64,000 nt of DNA from WGOA01 sp964429745 (GTDB taxonomy: Bacteria > Bacteroidota > Bacteroidia > Chitinophagales > BACL12): the NCBI GenBank assembly GCA_964429745.1, contig CAYSDI010000005.1, positions 1-64,000 of the forward strand. The letters run 5' to 3'. Of this stretch, positions 17,060 to 24,554 are shown piece by piece. The translations under genes and the position numbers were made by a program. The notes beneath the pieces are model-generated. The model saw nothing but the letters and a program-made list of their open reading frames with translations, made no database searches and was not told the origin of the DNA. Positions within the stretch are counted from its first letter, which is position 1, and every line of letters begins with the position of its first letter.

Positions 17060-17713
17060 TTATTGCTTGGTGAACACGGCATCGCAGGTCAGCACGCTAA
17101 CTCCGTCATCGGCCGAGTAATCCAGCGTGAAGACCATAGAAGTGGTGGTTCCGGTGGTCAGGAAGCCTAAGCCAAGAAAATCAGCTCCACCAATGGACTC
17201 ATCCACGGAAACGTTGCTGTTGGTGTCGCCGGTCAGGTTGAGGTCAACCAGCACAGCAAAACCGTAGTTGCCAAAATTGCTGATAATGGCGGTGTTGGGA
17301 CTAGCACCTGCGGTGATGGTAACATCGTAGGTGTAGGTATTTCCGTCACTGCAGTCTTCAACCACTTCGTAAACACCGGCAAAGTCGCTGCCTTGGGCAA
17401 AGACGTGCACGATGCGAACTTCAGATCCGGTGTTTCCGGCTTCGTCGGTAGCGCTGAAGAGGATGTCGTAGCTGCCCACCACATCGGTATCCAGGGCGCT
17501 TTCGTCATAGTTGATGATGAAAATGTCACCATCTTCGGTATCCCTGGCTGCTGCACCGGAATCAACATAGGTTCCGCCCAGTTCAACAAACTCGGGGCTG
17601 TCGCCATTTAGGGTGATGATGGGGCTGTTCAAATCATCTTCGGTACACTGGGTGAACAGAAGAACGGCCAGGGAGAGGGCCAGAAACTTAATGCTTTTGC
17701 TGAATTGGGTCAT
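17060..17713 (-). CDS. DUF5011-like (Ig-fold) lipoprotein, copy 3
   Basis: Lipoprotein paralogue, 217 residues from the ATG at 17713; the frame is open further upstream, but the signal peptide begins here (MTQFSKSIKFLALSLAVLL). Lipobox LFTQC is followed by SPIITLNGDSPEFVELGGTY, GAAARDTEDGD and the hallmark ILFSATDEAGNTGSEV. The C-terminal module begins VYEVVEDCSDGNTYTYDVTI and ends VLTCDAVFTKQ, again with two cysteines. It probably heads the three-gene row; a good -33/-7 pair lies upstream. This copy shows the family pattern most clearly. Function unknown. Confidence 0.75.
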   Translation of the reverse strand: MTQFSKSIKFLALSLAVLLFTQCTEDDLNSPIITLNGDSPEFVELGGTYVDSGAAARDTEDGDIFIINYDESALDTDVVGSYDILFSATDEAGNTGSEVRIVHVFAQGSDFAGVYEVVEDCSDGNTYTYDVTITAGASPNTAIISNFGNYGFAVLVDLNLTGDTNSNVSVDESIGGADFLGLGFLTTGTTTSMVFTLDYSADDGVSVLTCDAVFTKQ

Positions 17714-17773
17714 GGTCTTGGATTTAAGGTTGATACCAGGTGGCTTGCTAATTTTGCCTGTGTTAATTTTGCG

Positions 17774-17805
17774 CAAAAATAGGTCTACCGCCGCGATTAA
17801 TACAA
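17774..17805 (-). promoter_or_regulatory. Bacteroidota-type promoter for DUF5011-like copy 3
   Basis: On the minus strand a TTG -33 element (17805-17803) and TATTTTTG (17781-17774, matching TAnnTTTG) are separated by 21 bases, within the 19-21 spacing known for Bacteroidota sigma-A promoters. The predicted start is about 50 bases upstream of the ATG at 17713. It is the best-spaced promoter seen in the window. Confidence 0.55.
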
Positions 17806-17864
17806 CCGGGGCATAATTGGCCTCAAAATTGATTCTTTCGACTCCTACCCAAACCAGCAAATCC

Positions 17865-18248
17865 ATGAAATTTCAGTTTCTCGCCCTCGCATTAGGCACA
17901 ACCCTGGCCTTTAGTGGCTGCAACAACGGTGCCGACCAAATTGCCAGCCTGGAAAGCCAGCTTACCGAGCAAAAACAAGCACTCACGGACACCGTGGCCT
18001 ATTTCACCACCACCCTGTCAGAAATGCAATTCCAGATGGACAGCATCAACACAGAATTGGCCAAATTCACGGGCACCGTTACGGGCGCAGGCTCCTCAAC
18101 CAAGAAACCCGCTGCTCCTGTTAAGCCTGCTGGTGAAATTGACGTCACTAAGAAAGGCGGCGGAGATGTCCCTAAAATCGACGTTAACAAGAAAGGCGGC
18201 GGTGATGTTCCCAAAATTGACGTTACCAAGAAAGGCGGCGGAGACTGA
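17865..18248 (+). CDS. Small lipoprotein with coiled coil and 13-residue C-terminal repeats
   Basis: Unrecognised 127-residue lipoprotein. The start at 17865 gives a clean signal MKFQFLALALGTTLAF with lipobox FSGC. A coiled-coil segment follows (ASLESQLTEQKQALTDTV, about 27-60), as in Lpp-like or SlyB-like spacers, then a Pro/Ala linker (STKKPAAPVKPAGE). The C-terminus consists of 13-residue repeats with core KKGGGDVPKIDV, two full and one partial, stopping in mid-unit at KKGGGD. Lys- and Gly-rich repeats of this kind could bind anionic polymer such as peptidoglycan or DNA, but that is a guess. It is divergent from the DUF5011-like row and ends at a strong terminator. Confidence 0.75.
   Translation: MKFQFLALALGTTLAFSGCNNGADQIASLESQLTEQKQALTDTVAYFTTTLSEMQFQMDSINTELAKFTGTVTGAGSSTKKPAAPVKPAGEIDVTKKGGGDVPKIDVNKKGGGDVPKIDVTKKGGGD
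18133..18246 (+). repeat. 39-bp coding tandem repeat
   Basis: About three consecutive 39-bp units encode IDV(T/N)KKGGGDVPK. The third is cut by the stop codon after KKGGGD. Units differ at only a few, mainly synonymous, positions, suggesting recent expansion by slippage or unequal crossing-over. Confidence 0.8.
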
Positions 18249-18281
18249 TCGGTTCTCGCTGAAGACCAGCTTTTTCAATGC

Positions 18282-18314
18282 AAAAAAAAACCGCCTTTCA
18301 AGGCGGTTTTTTTT
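18282..18314 (+). terminator. Rho-independent terminator
   Basis: Stem AAAACCGCCTT / AAGGCGGTTTT with a two-base centre is followed by a run of T and preceded by a run of A, so it can work in both directions. It lies 34 bp after the small lipoprotein gene and 33 bp after the stop of the convergent kynurenine monooxygenase gene. Confidence 0.9.
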
Positions 18315-18346
18315 ATGCGGTTATGCGGTAAAAATTCTGCGCTGGC

Positions 18347-19702
18347 CTAATGGTTTGCCATGGGCTCGCGCTCCAGCAACAACGCCTCAATACGGTCCCA
18401 GTACTCGTCCTGCCACTGTTTTTCGAAGTCAGGCCAGGCAAACATCCGGTCAAAAAGGGCTTGTTGACGGTCCATTTCGGCTAAAGCGGTAACGTAAGGT
18501 TTATCGCTGAAGGTTACCAGCGAATACACCGGGGTAAAGCGATCCGGATGGCGTTCAGCCACCTGCGCGGCAATCTTTTTTTGCAGCAAAAACCTGGGAT
18601 CAGCTACTTTATCGCGCATTTCCAGGAAATTGCGCTTGGCCAACTCCGCAATGGCATCGGCGTTGGGCTTGCGCTCTTGCTCAAAAGCGCGAAATAGGGT
18701 GGTCCAGTCCTTCCCGGGTAGATCCATCAGCCGCGCAAGGGCCCCGCAGTCTTCGAACCCGGCATTCATGCCCTGGCCATAAAAAGGCACAATAGCATGG
18801 GCGGAATCACCGAGCAGCAGCGTGTTTTTGTACGCCCAAGGGTAGCAGCGCACCGTTACCAGCGCGGAAGTCGGGTTTTGAAAATAGTCATGCAACAAGC
18901 TGGGCATCAGCGCTTTGGCATCCGAAAAAAAGCGCTCAAAGTAAGCTTCGGCTTGTGCAGGCGTCTGAATAGCGTCAAATCCGTCCGCTCCGTCAAACGG
19001 GGCAAAGAGCGTGCAAGTAAAACTGCCGTCCAAGTTGGGCAGCGCGATGAGCATAAAACTTTGCCGGGGCCATATGTGGAGCGCTTCCGGGTCCATGCGC
19101 CAGCCTCCATCGGCTGCGGGCGGAATGGTCAATTCCTTGTAGCCATGAGCCAGGTAATCTTGCTGGTAGTCGAACCGGGGCCGGCGTTGCAGGCTGGAGC
19201 GCAGCGCAGAAAATGCACCGTCCGTGCCAAAAATTAATTCCGGGCGAAGGGTGTAGTCGCTCCCTGCCGCCTCGTCGCGCAGGTGAAGGTCGCCGTTTTC
19301 AAGATTGAAGTCCAGGCAACTGTGCTCGAATTGGAAGTCTACGTTGGGGTGAGTATCGGCCGCCTGCATCATGAGCAAGTTGAGTTCTCCGCGGCTCACC
19401 GAGCGAATGAACTGGCCGCTCTTACCATAAGGTTGAAAATGTTGTGCACCTTCCAGGTCGTGAATCATTCGGCCGTGCATAGGCAGGCACAGCGGAAGCA
19501 CCGCTTCTTTAAGTCCGGCTCCTTCCAGCGCCAACAGCCCCCGGTCGGAGAGTGCCAGGTTGATGGATCGCCCGCCACCGGCGCCAAGCGTGCGGAAATC
19601 GGGCCGGCGATCAAAGACCGTGATTCGGTGCCCGCGCTCGCCCAAGTAAACCGATAACAGCGAGCCCACCAGGCCCGCCCCAATAACAGAGAATTGACTC
19701 AT
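18347..19702 (-). CDS. kmo: Kynurenine 3-monooxygenase
   Basis: FAD-dependent aromatic hydroxylase converting L-kynurenine to 3-hydroxykynurenine with NADPH and oxygen. The N-terminal dinucleotide fold has GAGLVG (8-13) and an acidic residue ending the second strand (TVFDRR). The second FAD motif is LLGDSAHAIVPFYGQGMNAGFEDC (split over about 290-313), and the family-specific YGKSGQFIRSVSRGELN and ARNF-like KRNFLEMRDKV segments are present. At 451 residues it matches bacterial and eukaryotic KMOs. It is the last gene of the minus-strand tryptophan-catabolism row, 27 bp after the GH13 gene. Confidence 0.94.
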   Translation of the reverse strand: MSQFSVIGAGLVGSLLSVYLGERGHRITVFDRRPDFRTLGAGGGRSINLALSDRGLLALEGAGLKEAVLPLCLPMHGRMIHDLEGAQHFQPYGKSGQFIRSVSRGELNLLMMQAADTHPNVDFQFEHSCLDFNLENGDLHLRDEAAGSDYTLRPELIFGTDGAFSALRSSLQRRPRFDYQQDYLAHGYKELTIPPAADGGWRMDPEALHIWPRQSFMLIALPNLDGSFTCTLFAPFDGADGFDAIQTPAQAEAYFERFFSDAKALMPSLLHDYFQNPTSALVTVRCYPWAYKNTLLLGDSAHAIVPFYGQGMNAGFEDCGALARLMDLPGKDWTTLFRAFEQERKPNADAIAELAKRNFLEMRDKVADPRFLLQKKIAAQVAERHPDRFTPVYSLVTFSDKPYVTALAEMDRQQALFDRMFAWPDFEKQWQDEYWDRIEALLLEREPMANH

Positions 19703-19729
19703 GATGCCAGCGAAGTTAAGGTCAACGCC

Positions 19730-21163
19730 TCAAGGCTTAACCAGCAATCGCACGCCATGGCCTTCAAGATCCAACGTATTGTAAAGCGTGTCGGTTTGGT
19801 TGTCGAGCGCATTTTGCCAAATGCTGCCCTGCCATTCCACCGGAACCGAATAGGTTTGTGTGGTCTCGCGGAGGTTAACCAGGACCACGGCACTTTCAGC
19901 TCCAGCGTCTTTGCGGAAGGCCACGACATGTTCATCAGAGCCGTCGGTCAGCGCTTCGGTCTTCAGGGCTTCGCTTTGCGAGTAGGTGTTGAGCAACTTG
20001 CGGTAGCGCGCCAACAGGTCGGGGTTTTCGTTCCAGTTGATGGGCGTATTCCAGAAAAAGGGCAAGGGGGTGGCTCTGCCCACTTCCTGGCTGCCGTAAA
20101 TCAGGGGAACTCCGCCTATAGTCGTAGCCAGCACGGAGGCTGCAAAAGCGGCGTCGATTGAACCGAACAGTTCTACCGGCGTAGCATCCCACGCGCTTTC
20201 GTCGTGGTTGGTGGTGAAGCGCAGTTTTTGCTTGGTTGCAGGAACGCCGCTCAATTCTGATTGACTGGTGCTCATGAGCGTTACTGCACTTCCCCCGTTA
20301 AAGGCATCTTTGACCCGGCCGTAGAAACTCCAGGAATAGTTCATCTGAAAGCCCGCGGTGAAATGATCGCTGCGCTGACCTTCTGCGAGCAGCATGACAT
20401 CGCGTCCTGGCATGTTGCTCAGCGTATCCAAAGCCCGTTTCCAAAAGCTGTAGGGCACATAGTCCGCCGCATCGCAGCGATAACCGTCTGCGTTGGCGGC
20501 CAAAATCCAGAATTTGAGCGCACTGATCATGGCGGTCTGCATGTCCTGGTTGCTGAAATTGAGGTCAGCCACATCCAGCCAGCCGGTGCCAGGCGGATGC
20601 ACGACCTCCCCGTTGACCTGCGTGTACCATTCGGGCCTGCTCATCCAAGGATTGTCCCAAGCGGTGTGGTTGGCCACCCAGTCCAGGATAACGGCGATGC
20701 CGCGCTCGTGGGCCGCTTGAACCAGCGAGCGCAAATCATCCAGCGTGCCATATTCTTCACCGACTTCTTTGTAATTAGCCACAGAGTAGGGCGAATTGAC
20801 CGAATTGATGGCGCCGATGGGGTGAATGGGCATCAGCCAAATGACATTGATTCCAAGCGATTGGATGGAATCCAGTCTTGCTTCAACGCCGGCCAGGTCT
20901 CCGCCTGGGCTAAATGCCCTCAGATTCACTTCGTACATGATCACGTCTTCGGTTGCCGGCACTCCGTTGAACGGCGTTCCATACGCCGGCGGATCTGGAT
21001 CGGGCACATACAAGCTGTCTATCGGCGTGTCAATGGGTGGCGTGATGACCGGCGGATCTTCCTTGCACGAAAAAAAGAAAACAGGAAGCAGGAAAATGAG
21101 CAGACCATAGGTCAAGTACTGGTTCAAATGCTGCGTCAAGCGATTGGTCAAACTCTGCGTCAA
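19730..21163 (-). CDS. GH13 alpha-amylase family lipoprotein (5' end in assembly gap)
   Basis: Secreted glycoside hydrolase of the alpha-amylase family. A hydrophobic signal ends at lipobox FFSC, followed by a Pro-rich linker and the (beta/alpha)8 barrel. Conserved regions: I, DWVANHT; II, YRCDAADYVP with the nucleophile Asp; III, VMLLAEGQ with the acid Glu; IV, FTTNHDES. A short C-terminal beta domain ends GHGVRLLVKP. The start is uncertain: no ATG lies between the gap and the signal peptide. If the 12-bp repeat array continues in frame through the gap, the gene starts at GTG 21323 with tetrapeptide repeats. It interrupts the kynurenine genes, and its link to them is unclear. Confidence 0.85.
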   Translation of the reverse strand: MTQSLTNRLTQHLNQYLTYGLLIFLLPVFFFSCKEDPPVITPPIDTPIDSLYVPDPDPPAYGTPFNGVPATEDVIMYEVNLRAFSPGGDLAGVEARLDSIQSLGINVIWLMPIHPIGAINSVNSPYSVANYKEVGEEYGTLDDLRSLVQAAHERGIAVILDWVANHTAWDNPWMSRPEWYTQVNGEVVHPPGTGWLDVADLNFSNQDMQTAMISALKFWILAANADGYRCDAADYVPYSFWKRALDTLSNMPGRDVMLLAEGQRSDHFTAGFQMNYSWSFYGRVKDAFNGGSAVTLMSTSQSELSGVPATKQKLRFTTNHDESAWDATPVELFGSIDAAFAASVLATTIGGVPLIYGSQEVGRATPLPFFWNTPINWNENPDLLARYRKLLNTYSQSEALKTEALTDGSDEHVVAFRKDAGAESAVVLVNLRETTQTYSVPVEWQGSIWQNALDNQTDTLYNTLDLEGHGVRLLVKP

Positions 21164-21310
21164 NNNNNNNNNNNNNNNNNNNNNNNNNNNNNNNNNNNNN
21201 NNNNNNNNNNNNNNNNNNNNNNNNNNNNNNNNNNNNNNNNNNNNNNNNNNNNNNNNNNNNNNNCAAACTCTGCGGCAAACGATTTGGCAAACGATTGGGC
21301 AAGCGATTGG
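21112..21310. repeat. 12-bp tandem repeat array B, split by the assembly gap
   Basis: Left of the gap four exact-period 12-bp units begin TCAA (21112, 21124, 21136, 21148) with a fifth started at 21160. Right of the gap three complete GCAA units begin at 21275, 21287 and 21299, after a partial one. Typical units are TCAAGCGATTGG and GCAAACGATTGG. Repetition probably caused the break in assembly; the 100-N length is a placeholder, since unit phase does not match across it. Confidence 0.85.
21164..21263. other. Assembly gap (100 N)
   Basis: A run of exactly 100 undetermined bases inside repeat array B, between the kynureninase stop and the GH13 signal peptide. True length and content are unknown. 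Confidence 0.99.
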
Positions 21311-21325
21311 TTACCAGAGACACGG

Positions 21326-22624
21326 TTACTCTTTTGAATGGACGCTGGCAGTTGCGCGTTCCATCACCTCCTGAAGCACTCGGGCCAAATGGTATACGTC
21401 TTCGTAGCGATTGTAGAGTGGAACAGGAGCCACCCGAATCACATCGGGTTCGCGCCAGTCGGCAATGATGCCCGCTTGTTTGAGGGCTTCAAAGACTTCT
21501 TTTCCGCGCTGGCGAAATTGGATGGAAAGTTGGCAACCGCGCTGAGCGGGATCGGTGGGTGTGATAATGCGGAAGTCCGCGCTTTGGATTTGATTCAACA
21601 AATGCTCCAGGTAGCCTGTCAATTGTTCGCTTTTGGCCCGAAGGCGCTCCATACCGGCTTCGGCAAACAGGTCAAGGCTTGCGCGGTGTACCGCCATGGG
21701 CAGCACCGGAGCGTTGCTCATTTGCCAGCCGGCGGCTCCAGGTTGGGGCACAAATCCGGGTTCCATCAGAAAGCGCGTTTGCTCGGAATTGCCCCACCAA
21801 CCGGCAAAACGCGGCAAGTCTGGTCGATCGGCATGCCGATCGTGCACAAAAACTCCGCTGACGCCGCCAGGCCCGGAATTCAGGTATTTGTAACTGCACC
21901 AGACGGCAAAGTCCACGTCCCAATCGTGCAGGCGAAGGGGCACATTGCCCACGGCATGCGCCAGATCATATCCCACCACAGCTCCGGCTTCGCGCCCTGC
22001 TGCCGCGATGGCAGGCAGGTCAAAAAACTGGCCGCTGTAATAGTTCACCCCGCCAATCATAATCAGGGCCAGTTCCTGACCGTGCTCCCGAATAAAGGCC
22101 AGGATGTCTTCGGTTCGATGGGTTTGTTCGCCATTTCTGAGGGGGAGCTCCAGGAAGGCCTGCTCCGGATCGTATCCGTGAAAGCGCGCCTGCATTTCAA
22201 CGGCGTATTGGTCCGAGGGAAAAGCCTTGGCTTCGAGCAATATTTTGTAGCGGGTAGGGGTGGGTCGGTAAAAACTGACCATCATCAGGTTCAGGTTCAC
22301 CGACAGCGCGTTCATGACCACCACTTCGCGGGCAGAAGAAGCCCCGACCAATGCTGCTATTTGGTTCTCAACCGTGTGGTGGTAGTAGAGCCAGGGGTTG
22401 CGGCTGTGAACATGCCCTTCCACACCCAGCCGGGCCCAGTCTTCCAGTTCCGTGCGCACGTAATCCGCAGCACTGCGCGGTTGCAAGCCAAGACTGTTTC
22501 CGCAGAGGTACACAGCGGGTTTGCCGTTCCATTCCGGGTGGTGAAAACGGTCACGAAAACTTTTTAGCGGGTCTTGCTCGTCCAGTTGTTGGGCGAAGAC
22601 CTGAGTATCTTCAAACAATAACAT
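21326..22624 (-). CDS. kynU: Kynureninase
   Basis: PLP-dependent hydrolase splitting 3-hydroxykynurenine into 3-hydroxyanthranilate and alanine. The family N-terminus LCGNSLGLQPRSA (40-52) is present; the PLP-binding lysine is K246 in VWCSYKYLNSGPGG. The phosphate-binding MNALSVNLN (104-112) and a C-terminal LSIQFRQRGKEVFEALKQAGI are also conserved. Full length at 432 residues. ATG at 22624 lies 29 bp after the stop of the dioxygenase gene, with the palindromic candidate operator in between. Order HAAO-KYNU fits one transcript. Confidence 0.95.
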   Translation of the reverse strand: MLLFEDTQVFAQQLDEQDPLKSFRDRFHHPEWNGKPAVYLCGNSLGLQPRSAADYVRTELEDWARLGVEGHVHSRNPWLYYHHTVENQIAALVGASSAREVVVMNALSVNLNLMMVSFYRPTPTRYKILLEAKAFPSDQYAVEMQARFHGYDPEQAFLELPLRNGEQTHRTEDILAFIREHGQELALIMIGGVNYYSGQFFDLPAIAAAGREAGAVVGYDLAHAVGNVPLRLHDWDVDFAVWCSYKYLNSGPGGVSGVFVHDRHADRPDLPRFAGWWGNSEQTRFLMEPGFVPQPGAAGWQMSNAPVLPMAVHRASLDLFAEAGMERLRAKSEQLTGYLEHLLNQIQSADFRIITPTDPAQRGCQLSIQFRQRGKEVFEALKQAGIIADWREPDVIRVAPVPLYNRYEDVYHLARVLQEVMERATASVHSKE

Positions 22625-22657
22625 ATTTATTTATATGGATAACATAAATTATGTTAT
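22618..22657. promoter_or_regulatory. Palindromic candidate operator between HAAO and kynU
   Basis: ATAACATAA-A-TTATGTTAT (22639-22657) is a perfect palindrome with 9-base arms; it contains ATAACA-N7-TGTTAT. A further ATAACAT half-site lies exactly 21 bp to its left (22618). The same spaced element occurs at 28502-28520 next to another gene of the pathway. The palindrome overlaps the dioxygenase stop codon and the extra half-site overlaps the kynureninase ATG. Confidence 0.55.
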
Positions 22658-23184
22658 GGAGAAGGTGGCTTTGGCGGCTCCATGACAGCGCCGCAGGAAT
22701 TGCAGGTGCGGTGCTGTTCATTTTCGTAAAAGCGGGCCATGACCGGCGGCAGTTGTTTGACGATGTCCGTCATTTCGAAATACTCATCGTAGAGTTTGTT
22801 GCCGCAGTTTTCGCAAAACCAAAGCAGGCCATCTTTTTCACCTGGACTGCGGTGCAATTCCATGACCAGGCCGACGCTGCCAGCAGGGCGTTGGGGAGAA
22901 TGCGGCACTTTGGGGGGCAGCAGAAAAATTTCACCCTGCTTGATAGGGATAGCCACCGGCTTACCTTCGTCGATGACGCGAAGCACCATGTCCCCTTCCA
23001 TCATGTAGTAAAACTCTTCGGTTTCGTTGTAGTGGTAGTCTTTGCGGCCATTCGGGCCTCCAACGACCATAACGATGAAGTCTTGGTTGTCATCGTACAC
23101 CACCTGGTTGCCAACGGGTGGTTTGAGGCGGTCCCGGTGGTCGTTGATCCACTGCTGGAAATTGATCGGTTTGCGCAATGCCAT
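22654..23184 (-). CDS. nbaC: 3-hydroxyanthranilate 3,4-dioxygenase
   Basis: Cupin-fold Fe(II) dioxygenase that opens the ring of 3-hydroxyanthranilate to 2-amino-3-carboxymuconate semialdehyde. The metal ligands are visible at family positions: H51, E57 and H95 (HYNETEEFYY and KVPHSPQ). The C-terminal rubredoxin-like second iron site of bacterial enzymes is intact: C124xxC127 and C161xxC164. At 176 residues it matches the bacterial form. It follows the NRAMP-like transporter by 75 bp on the same strand and precedes kynureninase, so iron supply and catabolism may be co-expressed. Confidence 0.95.
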   Translation of the reverse strand: MALRKPINFQQWINDHRDRLKPPVGNQVVYDDNQDFIVMVVGGPNGRKDYHYNETEEFYYMMEGDMVLRVIDEGKPVAIPIKQGEIFLLPPKVPHSPQRPAGSVGLVMELHRSPGEKDGLLWFCENCGNKLYDEYFEMTDIVKQLPPVMARFYENEQHRTCNSCGAVMEPPKPPSP

Positions 23185-23259
23185 GACGCAGAGTTTTGGC
23201 TTTTTTGGCCCGGCGGTATCCCAGGCTATTGTCGTAAAGGTAAGGCTTTCGGTGGCCCC

Positions 23260-24552
23260 TTAACGCACCACCAGATAGTACACACTAAAGCCCGCCAGGT
23301 AGAGCATGCCCAGCCAGCTTAGCGCCCGCAGCGCGCGACCCGGCCGCGCAGCTTCCGGGGTGTGTTTGCCGGTGACCAGCGCGTAATTGGCCAGGGCAAA
23401 AAACGGTGCGGTCAGAAAAGACAGCAACGTGGCCAGGTCCACAAGGCTGCGCAGATCGGCGGCGAACGAGCGGATGAGCAATAGGCCTCCACCCGCTACA
23501 ACGAACAAAAGCAACGGGTAGAGCCAGGCCCGTCTGCTCTGATCGCTGCTGTCTGGCTGTGGAGAGGACTGGGGCCCTTCGCCCAAAAGCAACAGCGACT
23601 GGCGAAGCACGCGGGGCATAGCATCCAATACGGTAAGCGTAGTGCTGAACATGGTGGCTAACGCGGCAACGGCCATGGCAGCACCGGCCCAGGGGCCCAG
23701 CGCGGTCCGGTACAAATCAATCAACAAAGCCGAAAAATCAGCCGGAGCGGAAGGAAAATTTGGTGTGCTGCCGTAAAGCATCCGGGCACCCAACAGCACA
23801 AAAACCACGGCCAGCAAAGCGGTGCCAGCGTACCCAACCCGAAAGTCAAACAGCGCGTCGCGGAGCGAAAAGTCTGGCTGGGTTCGGCGTTTTTCCAGCG
23901 CCCAGACAGAGTGCCAAACCGACAGGTCAATAGGAGCCGGCATCCAACCCATGAGCCCGATGAGGAAAATTACGGCCAGCGGATCGGAGAAGTGAAACGT
24001 TTTGAAAGGTCCGGGAGCGGGGAGCGCTGGCTGGCTGAAGGCCGCCGCGGTAGCCACGAGCGTGGCGATGCTGAGGAGGACCACGATGACTTTCATGCTG
24101 CTGTCCAACAAGCGATAGCGCCCAGCCAGGAGAAGCGCGGCGCTGACCAGCAAAACGAGCGCACTCATGTGCCAGGGAATCATCGCAGTGCCCAGAACGT
24201 GTTGGAGCAACGCCGCAGTGACCCCGGTAACGGCGGCTTGCACGGTGAAGACGGTTGCCAGGGTCAGCAGCAGGTACAAGGCCAGCACCGCATAGCCGAG
24301 GCGTTTGTAGCCGACCAACAGGCTCTCGCCGGTGGCCAGGGCGTAGCGCGGACCAAATTCAAAGAAGGGGTACTTTAAGGCGTTGGCCACCACTACCGCG
24401 AGCAGCAGACCAAGCCCGTATTCTGCCCCGGCTCTAGTGCTTTGGTAAATGTGCGATACACCAATGGCGCTGCCTGCAAACAACAGCCCGGGACCAAGGC
24501 GATGCCACCAGCGCACGGCGGTGCGAAGCGGAGGGTTAGCGACCTCTGGCAT
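23260..24552 (-). CDS. Atypical NRAMP-family divalent metal transporter
   Basis: Inner-membrane protein with about eleven hydrophobic segments, 430 residues, recognisable as NRAMP by PGLLFAGSAIGVSHI at helix 1 and the KYPFFEFGPRYALATGESLL segment at helices 2-3. However the canonical metal-binding DPGN of helix 1 is replaced by SAIGVSH (28-34), and the helix-6 MPH motif reads MGWMPAPIDLS. It may carry another ion (NRAMP-related magnesium transporters also differ at these sites) or a different substrate. It begins 2 bp after the thioredoxin-like lipoprotein gene and sits ahead of the Fe(II)-dependent dioxygenase. Confidence 0.8.
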   Translation of the reverse strand: MPEVANPPLRTAVRWWHRLGPGLLFAGSAIGVSHIYQSTRAGAEYGLGLLLAVVVANALKYPFFEFGPRYALATGESLLVGYKRLGYAVLALYLLLTLATVFTVQAAVTGVTAALLQHVLGTAMIPWHMSALVLLVSAALLLAGRYRLLDSSMKVIVVLLSIATLVATAAAFSQPALPAPGPFKTFHFSDPLAVIFLIGLMGWMPAPIDLSVWHSVWALEKRRTQPDFSLRDALFDFRVGYAGTALLAVVFVLLGARMLYGSTPNFPSAPADFSALLIDLYRTALGPWAGAAMAVAALATMFSTTLTVLDAMPRVLRQSLLLLGEGPQSSPQPDSSDQSRRAWLYPLLLFVVAGGGLLLIRSFAADLRSLVDLATLLSFLTAPFFALANYALVTGKHTPEAARPGRALRALSWLGMLYLAGFSVYYLVVR

Positions 24553-24554
24553 GC

